From: Beroe forskalii
Taxonomy: Eukaryota > Ctenophora > Nuda > Beroida > Beroidae
Direction of reading: 5' to 3'
Length of the DNA: 64,000 bases
Assembly (NCBI GenBank): GCA_011033025.1
Contig: WFMF01000077.1
Coordinates: forward strand, 434,001-498,000
A program made the position numbers and the translations under genes. The notes under the pieces were generated by a model. The model saw only the letters and a list, made by a program, of their open reading frames with translations, did not search any database and had not been told where the DNA came from. Every line of letters begins with the position of its first letter. Positions within the stretch are counted from its first letter, which is position 1. Below, one piece after another: positions 33,128 through 46,734 of the stretch.

Positions 33128-35235
33128 TTGTTTGTTTGTTTGTAAACCCACGGTGGGGCTGGCAATGTGCCGAAATATTAATAATAATATACATCAACAA
33201 TTACAGGAGTCAAAATACATAACTTAAAGCAAAAATGTAAATCAATGTGCTGATCACCCTATTGGAATAAATTGAAGAGCAGAAGTTTGGTGAGGTTAAA
33301 CAGGCGATCAAATATTGATCAATCATTTTCACAATCCTGTATGTGGAAAATTGATATCAAACTGGAAAACATAAACTCTTACAAAATTACAAAACATTCA
33401 ATAAATCATTTACTGGTAAAGATGGTCATTTATACCATAATAACATATAAAAGTCAAACAAAATCATCATTAACACTTATTTGGTTTTGTACTTATAAGT
33501 TTTAGAAAAGCGTTCAATATAATCTTGTCAGAAACATAATGGTCAAAATCTCGAAAACATAACAGTCAAAATAAACTCAACAGCAAAAACGGAATCATTT
33601 ATCAATATTAGTAATTTTGATTTTAGAATGAGGGAGAATGAGTAGGGATTTTGTAGGCTGTTTGAAATTAGGGGGGTGTGAGAGCGAATGAAATAACGGG
33701 TGAGATGAAAGCCTCATGAAAAATATTTTTTATAGTCCTCGATTTTGCCATTTCTTCGCGACGATTTGAGACCTCTTATATTATCGAGTGTCAGAAATAA
33801 ATTGGTGCTCCAGTCATTCTCTAGACCTTCGGACTGTAGCTTTAAGAGAAACCGTTTTGTGGTATTCCTAAATATGTTCATCGAGATACAAGAGGCCGGC
33901 GTGATAAAGCTCTGCACAGTCCTAGGATCAAAATATAACAGAGGTCCTTTAAAAAATAGAGAATTTCTTAGAAAATGGGTATTATATTCATTGAACCAGC
34001 TTAAGAATAAAGGGTTTGACTGGTCCAGTATGACATGTCTACGATTTCACTTTTTAAGGTTTTTCTGACAGAAATTGGCAACATAGATGGAAAACTTTGG
34101 TCTTGTGAACAAACTGGATTGACTGGTTGGCAATTATTCCATGAATCGTTAATATACCTAATTTGTTAAAAGAGCTTTTGTACTGGTTGGGAGCCTACCT
34201 TCCTTATAGTAATAGTTTACATTACCAGACATGATAGCCCTCATAGCTTTTTTTCTGGGCTGTGAAAAGTATATCTATTGCTTTTAAAAGTAAATCCCCA
34301 AACTAGACAACAAAAGTTCAGATGACTTTGGACGAAGCTATGATAGATTTGAACCCTGACATTTTCCGGTATCTTTGATTTAATTTTGTACATGATTCCA
34401 ATATACCTAGACATTTTACTCTTCATGGTTCTTATGTGCGCAGACCATGTCAATTTTTCGTCAAGTATCACACCTAGAAATCGAGCTTCATGAACACGGT
34501 CAATTTTGAAATTGTTAATTTTAAGATCTAATTCGTGCCCAATTTTTTCCGACTAAAAATCATGAAATGCGTTTTTTAAGGTTGAGCATTAGCCCGTTGC
34601 TATTTACCCACCGAACTAGATTACAGCTAAGGGAGGCCATCCTGTCTTCAATTTCAGATAAATTCTTGCCAGTTATTATGATGTTTGCATCGTCAGCATA
34701 GAGAATAAATTTAGCAAGTTTATCAATTCCCGGTAGATCATTAATATAGATGATAAACAGTAGTGGGCCGAGTATGCTTCCTTGGGGAACTCCATAACGG
34801 ACATGTAGGAGAGATGATTTCTTGTCACCTATCGCAACGTACTGTTTTCTATTTTGTAGGTAACTTGTTAGCCAGTCGAGTGTTTTGCCTCGGATTCCAT
34901 AATGGTTTAGTTTATGGAGCAGCACGTCGTGATCAACCATATCAAAAGCTTTTGAGAAATCAATCAGGAGAAGCAGTGATACTGAATTTTTGTTGAGGGA
35001 AGTCAAGCAATGTATTTTGTGCGGTGAGTAAGGCATGTTCACATGATCGACCCGCTCTAAAGCCGTATTGCAGTTCATGCAGCGAGCTGTTTTTATCTAA
35101 GAATTTCATAATTCTCTTGTGCATTAGTTTTTCGTAGATCTTAGAAAAGGATCCAAGTAATGATATTGGCCTATAGTTTGCTACATCAGTTTTAGGGCCT
35201 ATCATGTGATTTCCTTTGTATATGATACCAAATGG
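33128..35235 (-). mobile_element. 5'-truncated, decayed LINE (Jockey-superfamily type reverse transcriptase)
   Basis: Minus-strand frames give ordered reverse-transcriptase blocks: NYRPISLLGSFSKIYEKL (about 35180), LLIDFSKAFDMVDHDVLLHK (about 34950), GVPQGSILGPLLFIIYINDL (about 34780) and the catalytic YADD (about 34695). These are followed by the thumb WSAHIRTMKSKMSRYIG (about 34430). The 3' end is marked by a (CAAA)n tail on the minus strand (33128-33143). Endonuclease and the first ORF are absent. Several frame changes (near 35000, 34560, 34240 and further 3') show it is inactive. Confidence 0.85.
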
Positions 35236-35890
35236 ACCAATCAGGTGGTTTTACCTGACATTGGCAATATCAGATATTATACCACTCCACCAGGTTCTGA
35301 TGATTCGGGCACCATACCGTTAAATCAGAACATCGGTGAGATTCCCTGGAACGGAGCTTCGTTGCTGCTCCCGAGGCCGTAGTCTGTAGATTAGCTTGCT
35401 AATACTACAGCGATGGTGCGTTAAGACCAAGAAGCAACAAGTAGGCTGCCAACTTATGCTCTTGGAGTATAAGAACAATGTGCAACCTAACAGACTAGCG
35501 CTGTATCAGCCATTAGTCTTTTCTCTTAAAGTCAATAGTTCTTTGTGCTTTCAGCCGGATGAGAACTAAAAAATCCTCCAGATCTACCAGTGAGGTCCCA
35601 ATCTGTCACACTAAATTCAAGTGATATTGGGGAATTTTGTTCAGCAGTTTGAAGTAGGGCTTCTTTGCCCTGCGGAAGCTCTGCCAAAATTTTAAATTTC
35701 ACTACTCAAAAAACATAGAATAAATTGAATTGGTACAATCCTCTACGAATCATTATAACTCAAATTTGATTGTAGAAAACAGTATTGACAAGTTAAACGC
35801 AGAAATATACAAATAACTAGTACAAATATGCATAAGAATATAATTAATTAATCAAGAAATAATTAATTAATTAACCTTAATTAGTTTAAA
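35236..35890. other. Between two LINEs, nothing recognised
   Basis: No coding or repeat feature is identified; the last 100 bp are very AT-rich with TTAATTAATTAA runs. Confidence 0.5.
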
Positions 35891-35894
35891 TGAT

Positions 35895-38147
35895 ATACAA
35901 GTATATTTACAAAATAAAAATAAAAAAAAAAATACTGTATCAGATTACTAATCCTCTAAAAGTAATCTCTTACTTAGTTAAATATATTTACAAATGTACA
36001 TTGAAAATGTTGCATAAACACCCAAAATCAATCAAACTTGATGGTCACAAAATTGAGATATCAAAAACAGTAAAAATACTTAGGAATAACAATTGATAAT
36101 AAACTAAATGGAATGATCACATCGAGAATGTAGTCAAAAGAGTAAAAGGCTCTTTTGCCACAAAAAAGGGCAATAGGTAGCAAATGGGGAATATCTCCAC
36201 AACAAATGCTCTGGATATACAAGACAATCATCATACCGATTATAAGTTATGGATCTATTGTTTGGGCAATGAACCTAACAAAATCACAAATAGCTAAAAT
36301 AACTCCTATACAAACTATGGCACAACATATGATAACAAGGTGTAAAACTAGCACTCCCAAAGTACTCCTAAATTTACTCCTCAATATGGCACCAATTGAG
36401 TTAAAATTAGAAGAAACAGCTTTAAAAAGAGCATTAACTCTCAAGACTGAAAGACACTGGAACATGAATAACTATAAAATGAAAAATACAATCAACACAA
36501 GAAATAATTGATTGGAAATTAAAAAATGTGATAAAATTGACCCAAACCCAATTTCAGACAAAATTAGTCCTTTCTCAATCTTAAACAAAACATACAAAAT
36601 CAACATTGAAAACAGGGACAGTATACAAGTGAAAGAATGTGAATCAAACCTTCTAATCTTCACAGATGAGTCAAAAATGAAAAAGGCAACACAGGAATCG
36701 GTATAACATTCAGTGAAGAAGAAATAAATGAGGTAGCAGAACCACTCCCAACACACACACCAGCATTTACCAAGCAGAAGCAATTGCCATATGGAAAGCT
36801 AGCGAAATCATACGAAACAAAAACTTAAGTAATTTAAATATCGAATTCTACTCAGATTCACAAGCAGTACTTAAGTTTCTAATGAACAAACATACAAAAA
36901 ATGAATTAATAAAAATGTGCCATAACTCACTTAATGAGCTGGGAGGAAATAACACAGTCAATCTCAACTGGATACCTGGCCACGAAGGTCATGAAGGAAA
37001 TGGAATAGCTGACTACCTTGCTAAGAAAGGTTCCCTAAAACAAGTATCAAATCCGCTATATAATAAAGCACCATTCACAACATTTATTAATATCATAAAC
37101 AAACACTACCATAGATCAATAAAAAACAGATTTGTATATAGTAATATAAGCTGTGAGGCTAAGATACTTACATCTGGTTTAGTTAAAGCTTATAAATACA
37201 GGACAAATAAAATGACAAACAAAATCTTAACACTAAACTATGAGAAAATAAGTACTTTAATTAAAATATTATCCAATCATAACAACCTAAACTATCACAT
37301 GACAAAAAACAAAACAGAGTTATAGTGAACACTGTGAATACTGTACAGAAGTAATGAAATACGTTGACTACAACTGGGAAGAGAACTGCCTAGAAACAGC
37401 GCATCATATACTGTGTAAATGCTCTTATTTCAGCAATAAAAGAAAAGAAATATTCAACAAATACCAATTTGATAGCATTGACGATCTGCAATGTAGTCAT
37501 CTAATCAACAAAATGATAAAATTTTTCAACAACACCAATATTTTTGAAAGAAAGCCACAAATAACAAAAAGAAGCCTTTCCCCCAACAGAACACTATCTC
37601 ACAAAACTAACAAACGTAGAAGCACACCTACACAAGGTAATAATAATAAAAGACGACGATACACCAGCTGATTCAAGAAAATAATGGAAGGAGAGCAGGA
37701 GGGTCCTGACATTTCGATAATCACCACTCAAAATGAAATCCGTACCACTTTTTAAATACACTTATGTTACCGAAGGCAACCCAGCTCACGCCTTCAAAAC
37801 TACACTTACCTTTATGACTTTTGACCGACCCATGGCAATGTGGACAGAGAGAGTAAATCTATTTTTCTGTGCTTTGGACAGAGATATAGTTGACTCAAAC
37901 TGTAGTGTGCAGCAGTAAAGGCGGCTTGTCTGGCCTAACACCGGACCCCCATTGCTCAGTGAAGTTCACCAAGCCAATGTCACTGAAATGCTGTTCCCAA
38001 TAAAGCCAGAGCACCCAGTGGGTACCAGTGGCAACTTGCCGTCGCTATAAGTGGTGTCCCGTGGCCCCAGTGCTGGCAGTGCCCTTAAGGGTACTGTCCC
38101 CCTTACTTCCGAGTTTGGGGAACCTACAATACAATACAATACAAAAA
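35895..38147 (+). mobile_element. 5'-truncated LINE with RNase H domain (I/LOA/R1-like)
   Basis: The 5' part keeps only the end of the reverse transcriptase (36180-36480, TPKVLLNLLLNMAPIELKL). An RNase H domain follows: IFTDESK (about 36657), YQAEAIAIWKAS in another frame (about 36770), EFYSDSQAVLKFL (about 36843) and WIPGHEGHEGNGIADYLAKK (36969-37025). A C-terminal cysteine/histidine segment, CEYCTE...HHILCKC, lies near 37330-37420. A 3' tail of (ATACA)n at 38129-38145 closes the element. At least three frame changes (near 36500, 36675 and 37325) and AT-rich codon use indicate a relic. RNase H after RT places it among I-group LINEs. Confidence 0.8.
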
Positions 38148-38189
38148 TACCACTCCAGTGCAGATAACCAGTGCAGATAACAGTGCAAT

Positions 38190-38290
38190 ATAAGGGCATA
38201 TTGCACTCTCAGATATCTGATATTTGCACGAGTGCAATATCAAAATATCTTAATATGCACGAGTGCAATATCAAAATGGCTGCCGGACAA
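38190..38290. repeat. GCACGAGTGCAATAT repeats
   Basis: The 15-mer GCACGAGTGCAATAT occurs at 38227 and 38261 and again at 38656. A complementary ATATTGCACT lies at 38198. Together they make inverted repeats, probably remnants of a hairpin element like the one at 38760. Confidence 0.65.
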
Positions 38291-38759
38291 CTGCGCACAT
38301 GGGAGCTCAATAATTGACAGGGTAGCGTGGGAAAATTTGGGGGATAGCCAAATCAGTTAATCCTCTGCATCTGAAACGACAAGTGCGCACATTCAATAAT
38401 TCAGCTCTGGGATCAGCTCAGGTTTCAGGGACACCCCAAACTCTACTGCTTGCGTCCAAAGTATTCAGCTACTTTGAACATTTAACTCAGCACTGAGTCG
38501 TACTGGTCAAAGCCCACACAGATGTCATACAGAACATAAATTATGGGACTTGCGTTTCTTGGCTGGAATCATACCATGGGCAAGCCGATCCATAACAATA
38601 ACGGTATTTATGTCTACCTTGACGAGCTTTCTCTCTTATCTCAATATATCTAAATATGCACGAGTGCAATATCTCCATAATAAGGTAGTAACTACTTACT
38701 GATAAAGAATTACTATATGTGCACTGGTTTATATTGTGACCATTTTGTGTCGTGGTATA

Positions 38760-38940
38760 ATACGCTAATCTAACTCCCCTAGTGGTATTGTTGCACTAAT
38801 TGCACTCGGCTTCGCCTCGTGAAATTAGTGCTCTAATCAAACTCGGCTTCGCCTCGTGTGATTAGTGCTGTAATTAGCACTCGGCGATGCCTCGTGCAAT
38901 AACTGCAACAATACCACTACGTGTAGTTAGATTAGCGTAT
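38760..38940. mobile_element. Cloverleaf-like hairpin element 2
   Basis: The outer 36-bp arms ATACGCTAATCTAACT...GGTATTGTTGCA (38760-38795) and their complement (38904-38940) enclose three hairpins. These are GCACTAATT (38793-38831), CTAATCA (38833-38865) and TTAGCAC (38873-38902). The loops are CTCGGCTTCGCCTCG twice and CTCGGCGATGCCTCG once. The element is short and non-coding. No target duplication is visible. Confidence 0.85.
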
Positions 38941-40247
38941 ATAACTATCTGGTTGGTCCATTTGGTATGACACACTAAGGAGATCACGTGTTAGGATAGT
39001 GGAAAATCGGAGCAATCCGCCAATTTCTAATACATAGAGATTAGTAAGATCTACGAACCACGGTACAGAAGTGCTGCACTCTGACCAGCCATGTCCGTAA
39101 ATTGCTAAAGAATTAATGTTTAAAATTGAAGAAAGGGTGCATGCCACAAGTGAAAACGTAGGCTCCATTGCCAATAAATGAACATAAAAAGACTGAATGG
39201 CGCTACTTATATGTTGAATTTAAGGTGTGATTCCATAATGATGTCGAATATTCTTAATTTGATGCAGATTAGTACTGCGCTTAGATATATGTAATGTCCG
39301 CTCCCCGCATGACCCTTTGATATAGGTTTAGTAGCAAAGGTCAGCAGCACTTAATTTCAAGCCAAAATTATAGGAAAAGAATAATATATGGTCTAAAAGT
39401 AAGTCCAAGTAAGATGTGGTTTGTCGAATAAAAGAGGTCTCATTACATTCCTTGTTCTTACATTGAAGCACAAGTTGCGTGCTCTTATTTTGCACTTCCC
39501 TGATCTCTTATAGCAGAGCTGCAGCCGCCCTATATTTACTGGTTCGCTCCATACCATGGCAATGTCCGTGACGACAGCAGCCCAAAGTTTTGAGATGCTG
39601 CCCATTTCACTCTGGCTCAAACTTGCTACCAGTTCCGGGCACTCAGAGCTATAAGTGGTTGTCAACCGACTGATTCATTCAATTAGAGTTATATGTAGTT
39701 GTCAATCCAACCGATTTCTCGTAAATCACGACGATTTTTGCTAAATTGCAGTTTACGTTGAGATAAACCATGAAAACATTCGACAGGGTGGCTCTGCAGC
39801 TGGTGCGTGATATTCATCGAATTGGCACTGGGAAAATGTGAATTTTTGGGGTTGAATCAAATCAGATGTAAGTAATGATATGATGATGTGGTCCTATATA
39901 TTGAGACGAATGCAGTGACCATATAGGATACCTTAAGGATTATAATATGTCCTATTGGTTCAGGATTTATACCATGCACCATCAGAGCATAAGATGGGTA
40001 CAAATTAGTATACACAATCTTGCAACATGCATCTGGTTTCATCGGAGTCCTAGTGTCTTTTGCTCTTTTGTTATCGAATTGACTACAGAATCAGTAATAG
40101 TTGTGGGCTGTGGCATAAGTGGGCCATTTTCTTTTTCATTGTTTTATGGCACTCTTTTGTAGAATTTTAATCGCATCATCAAGCCATCGAAGCAAATTGG
40201 CTGTTAAACGTTATTAAAGCTTTAAAGCGTCCTTTCGGCGTGGGCTA
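38941..40247. other. Unassigned DNA
   Basis: No recognised gene. A 90-codon open frame on the minus strand (39393-39665) has no known motif. A 36-bp segment at 39002-39038 is the inverse of 33082-33119. Confidence 0.5.
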
Positions 40248-40799
40248 TACCTTATCGGACATAATTATCATGGACATTACATTCACGCTGAGCACCTCAG
40301 CGTGAATATTAATGTCCGTGAAGATTTTGTCCGTGATACCAATGTCCGTGATTTTCAGGTCCGTGAAAATTAAGTTCGGTATTTCCTCCTAAAATTTCTA
40401 CGGTAGAGATGCAAAATTTCTGACTTTATCTCTTTAAATGCACACAGAATAAAATTTTCAAGGAAATTATACTTCTTTTCATGCTTATTACCTGCAATAT
40501 GGAAAGTTATCATATTAATTTACAAAAAATATTGAAAAAATCTTTAATTCAAGTAATACTTGAATTAAAGATTTTTTCAATATTTTTTGTAAATTAATAT
40601 GATAACTTTCCATATTGCAGGTTCCACGATTTGAATACTTGACAAGTATTCAAATCGAGGAACAAAATGGTAAAAATCGAGCCGATAATTTTGAAGTTTT
40701 CTTGAAATTTGAAGTGGCTGGATCGAGCGTGAATATTAATGTCCGTGAAGTCTTAGATCCGTGAAACTAAAGTCCTTGATAATTATGTCCAATAAGGTA
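40248..40799. mobile_element. 552-bp MITE-like element with GTCCGTGA repeats and an internal palindrome
   Basis: The terminal inverted repeats are about 23 bp (TACCTTATCGGACATAATTA at the left; complement with few mismatches ending at 40799). Inside, GTCCGTGA recurs six or more times at each end next to AATATTCACG. The centre contains a 133-bp perfect palindrome and a further 14-bp stem hairpin (40627-40657). A diverged truncated copy lies at 22822-23165. Confidence 0.85.
40490..40622. repeat. 133-bp perfect palindrome
   Basis: The arms are 66 bp around a single central A at 40556, with no mismatch seen (outer end ACCTGCAATATGGAAAGTTA). The diverged copy of the same element at 22822 lacks the inverted second arm. 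The palindrome therefore arose inside this copy or its lineage. Confidence 0.95.
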
Positions 40800-43700
40800 A
40801 GTTCGAGCCAGGCCAAATCTATAACTCTCAAATATCTGTCAGCACAGCGTCATGGTTGTGATTGAAATCAAACATCTCTACCTGCAAACTGTAGAATATG
40901 ACTGTGTTTCTTTTGGCACTAAAACTATGATTGCATCAAATCATACAATCAATAAACTTTGCAGATGCCATTCTACTTTCGATTTATTTATTGCTCTCAA
41001 CACAATGATTAACTATTGCAAGTGATTTAAAGCTATCTTAGTAAGTTCTTAAGTTTTAATGAAAAAAACATCTTATTAACCGCTGGTTCACAGTTTTACC
41101 ATTACATCAGTGCACACAACGCTGAATGTAATGATGCTACGTTTCTCACAACTCTAAGAGAATCATGCCTTCAACTAACTCTATTCAATGTCTCTTACTG
41201 CTTTAATCGAAAAACAACAAGGGAAGGGCAATATTTCAAGTGTAAAGAGTTGGAGCTCTGCCATTATATTAGTATCTCAATATCTCAGCTCTCTCAGGGG
41301 TCAGATATCTTGACACAACAGCCCGGCATTTTGTGGTCAAATTTGTTCGACCAAAACTTGACCATAATATATGTGAGTGAAACCCGGCTTCAACTTGCTG
41401 TCGGGCCCTTGTGTGTCAGGATATATTCCGTTGTAATTCTTCAGAAATATTAAAAAACAGGGGAGGGGGTACATTTTTCATGGTAGATATGGAAGATATG
41501 ATCAAAAATACAGTTACGGTTGGGGACTTTGGGTGGTGTCTTCCCATATCAATATCATATTTGATTGGTCGTCCCCAAGAAAATATTTGGTTCTCCTTTT
41601 TTAGCAAGTGCATCCCCAAAATTGGCTAAAATATATACTGTGCGATATTTGACGAAATTAAAAATAATTTCTCAAATTATTCTTATATAAGTGTTCCACT
41701 TTGATCAAGATTGTTTATTTTTCAAAAATACGGCAAAAATTGACCTTTTTGACACCTGAAACTTTCGAAACGAAACGACTGCTTGAAACAGCTTGATGAG
41801 CACAGTGACAGCTTAGCGATACAAAATTTAGTCATTATATTCTTCCTAGTCCTACCCAGTATATGGAGATAGATCACTGTTTCTCCCTCTTTACGCTTGA
41901 CATCGAGCATTACGATCTCTGGACTCCGAAAATTCGATTTGTTTTCCTGCTCTGTGCGGGCTCGAAAACCAAAATTACAGAAAACCAAATCTAATTACAA
42001 AGTGAATTATCCAACGTTAATCTATGTTTTTCGCTCTCGAGGGGGATCGGAAAACCTATTGCCAATGCTCCCCACCGCTCCCCAAAGTATCACTTTCACA
42101 GCTTGTAGGTGCTCTCCTGTACCTACTTGCATACTTTTACGTCCTATATTATGACATGATAACATATTATTGTGCCATTGTGTAATTGTAAACCCCGCAG
42201 AAAACAGGCGGTTCAAATGACAACATTTCACTATGATGATGACGACATTTAAACTGCCTATTTTTCCTGTGCACTATCACAATCGGAGTTAGAGAATTAT
42301 AAGCTAACGCAGGAATCAGCGTGGAGAGATTGTCTGCCTGATATATTTAGCTGCAAAAATTAGAAAATGGAACGAAAACTGTTGAATAATTTCAGTCCGT
42401 TTCAAAATTTGACCTTTTTTGGTCGTCCCCATAATATGGTCTTCCGCTCTCAATGATATTGATTAGGGGGTGTCTTGGAAATTTTCAAAGAGAATCCATG
42501 GTAAGTTTTTCGATCGAAAATTTGTATGTTGGGTGTCTATATCAAATTTCGAAAGGTGCCTTTTGATGTGCCTGTCGATGTCCGAAATGGAGTTTTTGGC
42601 TAGAAATGATAGCAGGAACATCGTAGCTACCGAAAAAACTTTACGGAATGAGTCCTAGCCGCAGTTATGTGATTTTGAAAATCTGAAATTTGTCGGTAAT
42701 TACAGTACGAACGCAAATTTCTATCGCGACTTGCCAAAAATGATCTATCTCCTCCTACATTTTTGGAGAATCTTCCTGAAACTTTCCAGATATGTTCTAG
42801 GGACTAAAATGAAGAGATTTGTTTTTTAGATTTTTGATTTAGGCCTTAAAATCGAAAATATTTGATTCTGAAATTTCGATGCTGCCTATAATCATCAAAA
42901 TTTGGCACCTGAAAATTTAAAAATCGAATATTTTCTGTTTAAATACCTAAATCCATTTTGGTCATCGACACCCCGGAGACCCCCCTGCCCCCTAAAATGA
43001 TACCGCAATGATCCTATTTCTTCCTGATGAAAAACTTCATTAACTATGCAAAACTGCTGGAAACCAAAATTAATTGGCCCTTTGTCTGCACTCCCAAAGT
43101 ATCGAAGAGTCATCATCATCTGCCCCATGAAAAGAACCGAACCCCCCTTGGTGAGCGTAGTAATTCTCTGTTTAATCACCTAGCTCTCACGAGGGGAGAA
43201 AAGACGGTCAGTATCTAAGGGTGCACCGTGTAATAATATTGCTGCTTTATTCGCTCGAGCGAACAACTTGCTATTATCTTTCTCTTGAACTCGAGCTAAT
43301 CTGTAGTTTCAGTTTCACAGAGGTCTGCTTATCGCCCATATGCTGTAGCCCGTACAACAGTATATTTGATTCTATTCGCGTCCTTTATTTTAATTAAAAT
43401 TCATTGCTCAATAAATATGCTCCATTACGAATTTAAGCTCTCTGCGATTTCTTCTGTGTGTGACTCGAGGTATACATTTTCTGGCGAAGGTACCATGAAC
43501 TGTTATTTAGTTCAGAAATTGAAATAATTTTGACAGATGCTCTCTTGTCGATATATACTCCAATTGATGGATGATAAACAGTTCTTGAGCCATAAGAAGC
43601 AAAGTTTTAATAGCAAAATAGTGAATTAATTTATTTAATCATCAGCACTTTTATAACTTGTCACACCTTTGACTTACTATCTCAAATTTGATTGTATAAA

Positions 43701-44330
43701 GTAGTGTAATAACAAACGAACAAACAAGTTTCACTTGATACCTGACGAAACAATGATCATCATTTTGAATATTCTTTTATTACAGTTTTTTTCAATTCGC
43801 CTCAGTTTAGACTTATTCAACATGAAATATATTTGGTTATATTATGTTAGTGGGATTTCAGGAAATGGTGTGATTACATTTTATATAACCACGCGCCGTG
43901 CTGAAAAGATACTTCACATCAATTGACATAATATACCACTCACTCTAGCGGTCGTGAATATGTCCAGTCAAACGCTGACTGCGTTCGTGGTTATAACTTT
44001 GTAAATTCACATCCACCATTTCGAGCATGGTTAATTGAGCACATTTATTTCTTGTCGCGTGGTTATATGGTCCATAATATAATTTTTCGTTTTAAGGTAC
44101 TGGAATAATATTGAATATATCCATGTTTTCTGTCGTTTACGTTTCAGCTGCTATCGTGTTTTCGTTTTCATTTCTCCATTTATATCCTTCCAATTCGGTT
44201 GCACTTCCGAATACCAGATTAAATTCACTCAGATTCTTTCTTATCACGGTTAATTTCTTATTGAAACTGATATTCATTGATAGCAGCCAGAATGTAAGGA
44301 ATTTGTGACATTGGCTTATTTATACATCAT
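40800..44330. other. Unassigned DNA
   Basis: No gene is recognised across 3.5 kb. Short open frames on both strands lack motifs. Isolated pieces (42600-42900) resemble the AAAATC/TTTGAAAATC style of the tandem monomers but do not form a clear array. Confidence 0.45.
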
Positions 44331-44439
44331 TTTTTCAAAAAGGTTATAATGCCAATCTTTTCACATAAAAAGTTAGTTTGGACATCTGTGGTGACCAAAA
44401 AACTTTTTTGAACATGATATTACCTTATTTGTGGCAACT

Positions 44440-45515
44440 GTGAGGTTAAATATGAGGCTGATTTGAGCAAAAAATGCCTTATTTCACAGCTATTGGCCAT
44501 TTAATGCATCAAAGGAGTGTTTTAGTCCTCCAAAAGTATTTTTTCCTTGATCTGGAGGTCAAAAGCCACCTTTTAGGTCAGAATTTAGGAATTTGTGACC
44601 TTGCATTGTGGATTTGAGGCTAACACAAAATCCAACTTTTTGATAAAAACATGGGAAGGAAGACACTTATCCTCACCTGAGATCTGCCAACAAATCCTAA
44701 TGAGTAAAATTTTGATTTGAGGTGATCTTAGACAGTTTCAGCTTCATTTTGGTATCAAGAATATGTCTTTACTTGCTTTTGTTGCTGTTTTGAGGCTAAA
44801 TTTTGTCGCGACATCTCAAAAACCTGGATTTTACTGTTTTAGCCACTTCAAACATCAAAGAAGTGTTTGAGTCCTCCCAAAGTTATCAGTCTCAATCAAA
44901 AGGTCAAAATATACTTCCTTGGTCAAATTTGGGAGTTTTTGACCTTGCGTTGTCCATTTGAGGCTAAAAAATGGCCTGAATTTTTGATAAAATCCCGGGA
45001 GGAAGTCACTTAACCTCTCCTGAGAGCCACCAATCCATCCAATTGTGAAAAATTTGGGTTTGAGGTGATCCTAAACAGTTTCAGCTTCATTTTGCCATCA
45101 AGAATCTTTTTCATTGGCTTTTGTTGCTGTCTTGAGGCTAAAACTGTGTCGCGACATCTGAAAACCTGGATTTTACAGTTTTTAGCCATTTTAACCTCAT
45201 GGAGGTGCTTCAGTCCTCTTAAAGAAATGTAGTATTAATCAAGAGGTCAGAATATACTTCCTTGGTTCAAAGTTGGGAGTTTTGACCTTGCGTTGTTCAT
45301 TTGAGGCAAAAACAAGGCCAAATTTTAAGATGAAATTCCCGGGAGGACATCGCTTAACCTCACCTGAGAGCCACAAATTCATCCCATTGTGCAAAATTTT
45401 GGTTTGAGGTGATCCTAGACAGTTTCAGCTTCATCTTGGTAACAAAAATATGTTTTCATTGGCTTCTGTTGTGGTCTTGAGGCTAAATTTGAGTCGCGAC
45501 ATCCAAAAACCTGGT
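44440..45515. repeat. Tandem array, about 340-bp unit, three copies
   Basis: Units are anchored by GAGGCTAAA...GTCGCGACATC at 44792, 45131 and 45477, with a diverged first copy from about 44450. Shared blocks are GACCTTGCGTTGT, TTTGAGGTGATCCTA and CAGTTTCAGCTTCATTTTG. Spacings are 339 and 346 bp. No coding content is seen. Confidence 0.85.
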
Positions 45516-45582
45516 TTTTGGAAAACGGGCCTAAGATTAACCCCTGAGGGACAACATAAAGAGGTAGGACCAGTTTAATGCC

Positions 45583-45618
45583 ACCAACTTGTAGCCACCA
45601 TGGGTACTACAAGTTGGT
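45583..45618. repeat. Hairpin ACCAACTTGTAG
   Basis: A 12-bp perfect stem with a 12-nt loop containing CCATGG. A related sequence CAACTTGTAGCAGCCATGGG recurs at 45739. The surrounding 45516-46730 shows no recognised gene. Confidence 0.8.
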
Positions 45619-46734
45619 AAGACAACTTCAGGTCAGGCTCTCTCCCTCTGGGAATAATAGGTCCTCTACGCGCAAGACACCACCTCTTTGACCAGACCAC
45701 GGAAAAAGTAAAGCAGGTAGCCAGGATCTATCCATTTCAACTTGTAGCAGCCATGGGTACTACAGTTTGGTGTAGGATTGGTTTCTCTTCTGTGTTGGAT
45801 ATTGAGGTTAAGAAGGCCGGTCTACGCATAATCGCCTTCGATAACCTTAACCGGGCCACGAAGGACTTGACCTTTCCAGTGAAGACTCTTCTTATGTAAG
45901 AGGGTCTTCTCGAATTTTGAGATAGGTCCCAAGGCTGTATCTCTTTTAGTTTTTGAGTTATGAGCTCTTTTGTGAGGGGAAAATCGAGTCGCATGTCACA
46001 AATCGAAAGCGACTTTTTAGGTGGTTTTAACCTCATAAAATCTCAACGCAAGGTCGGATTTTGATAATTTTTGTTGCAAATGATAGATATCAATGAGTTC
46101 TTTCATATAAGACTGTTTCCAACCATCTGGGATGCCTATTTCACTGCACAGAAGCCTTTAAGTGTCAAAAATGGCCAACTTTCATTCTGGCTGCTATCGA
46201 TGTATTGTGTAATTGACGTCAAACTACTAAATTTATACGCGTTTGCATCGAGTCACTTAGTGAACTACCGCTGTTTATCTTCAGTCACTCTGAAAGATAA
46301 ACAGTTGGGTTAGCGAAATGCTCTGAATTCTTTAAGTATTTTGCTTACCTGATTGACATGTTTTGACGTTGATAAATCTAATGTTGATAGGGGTTTTCAA
46401 GATCAGAACTATATTCTTTTGGTTGGGTCCCACTATGTGATATGAATTATGTAAGGTTTTTAATTAGGGCTGGATCTGCGAGGATTATTTCGGTTTTCCG
46501 ATTAATATCATCACACTCGACACAATAGTCCTGAACACTGATAAAGAACGATTTAGTGAATAATGCGCGTATTTATACGCACCTAAATGCTCTGCAGAAC
46601 CTTGGCAGATGACCAGAACCAGTGACTGATCAATCAGCGTTGGTAAAAGATCAATATAAAACGATCCAATACCTACCTCGATCTACAATTCCTGGCGCTT
46701 AAAATTAAATTTTAGTGAACGGAGTATACATATA

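Noticed and set aside
39393-39665. Ninety-codon minus-strand frame
   Set aside because: No motif, no splice context and no neighbouring exon; left as unassigned DNA.
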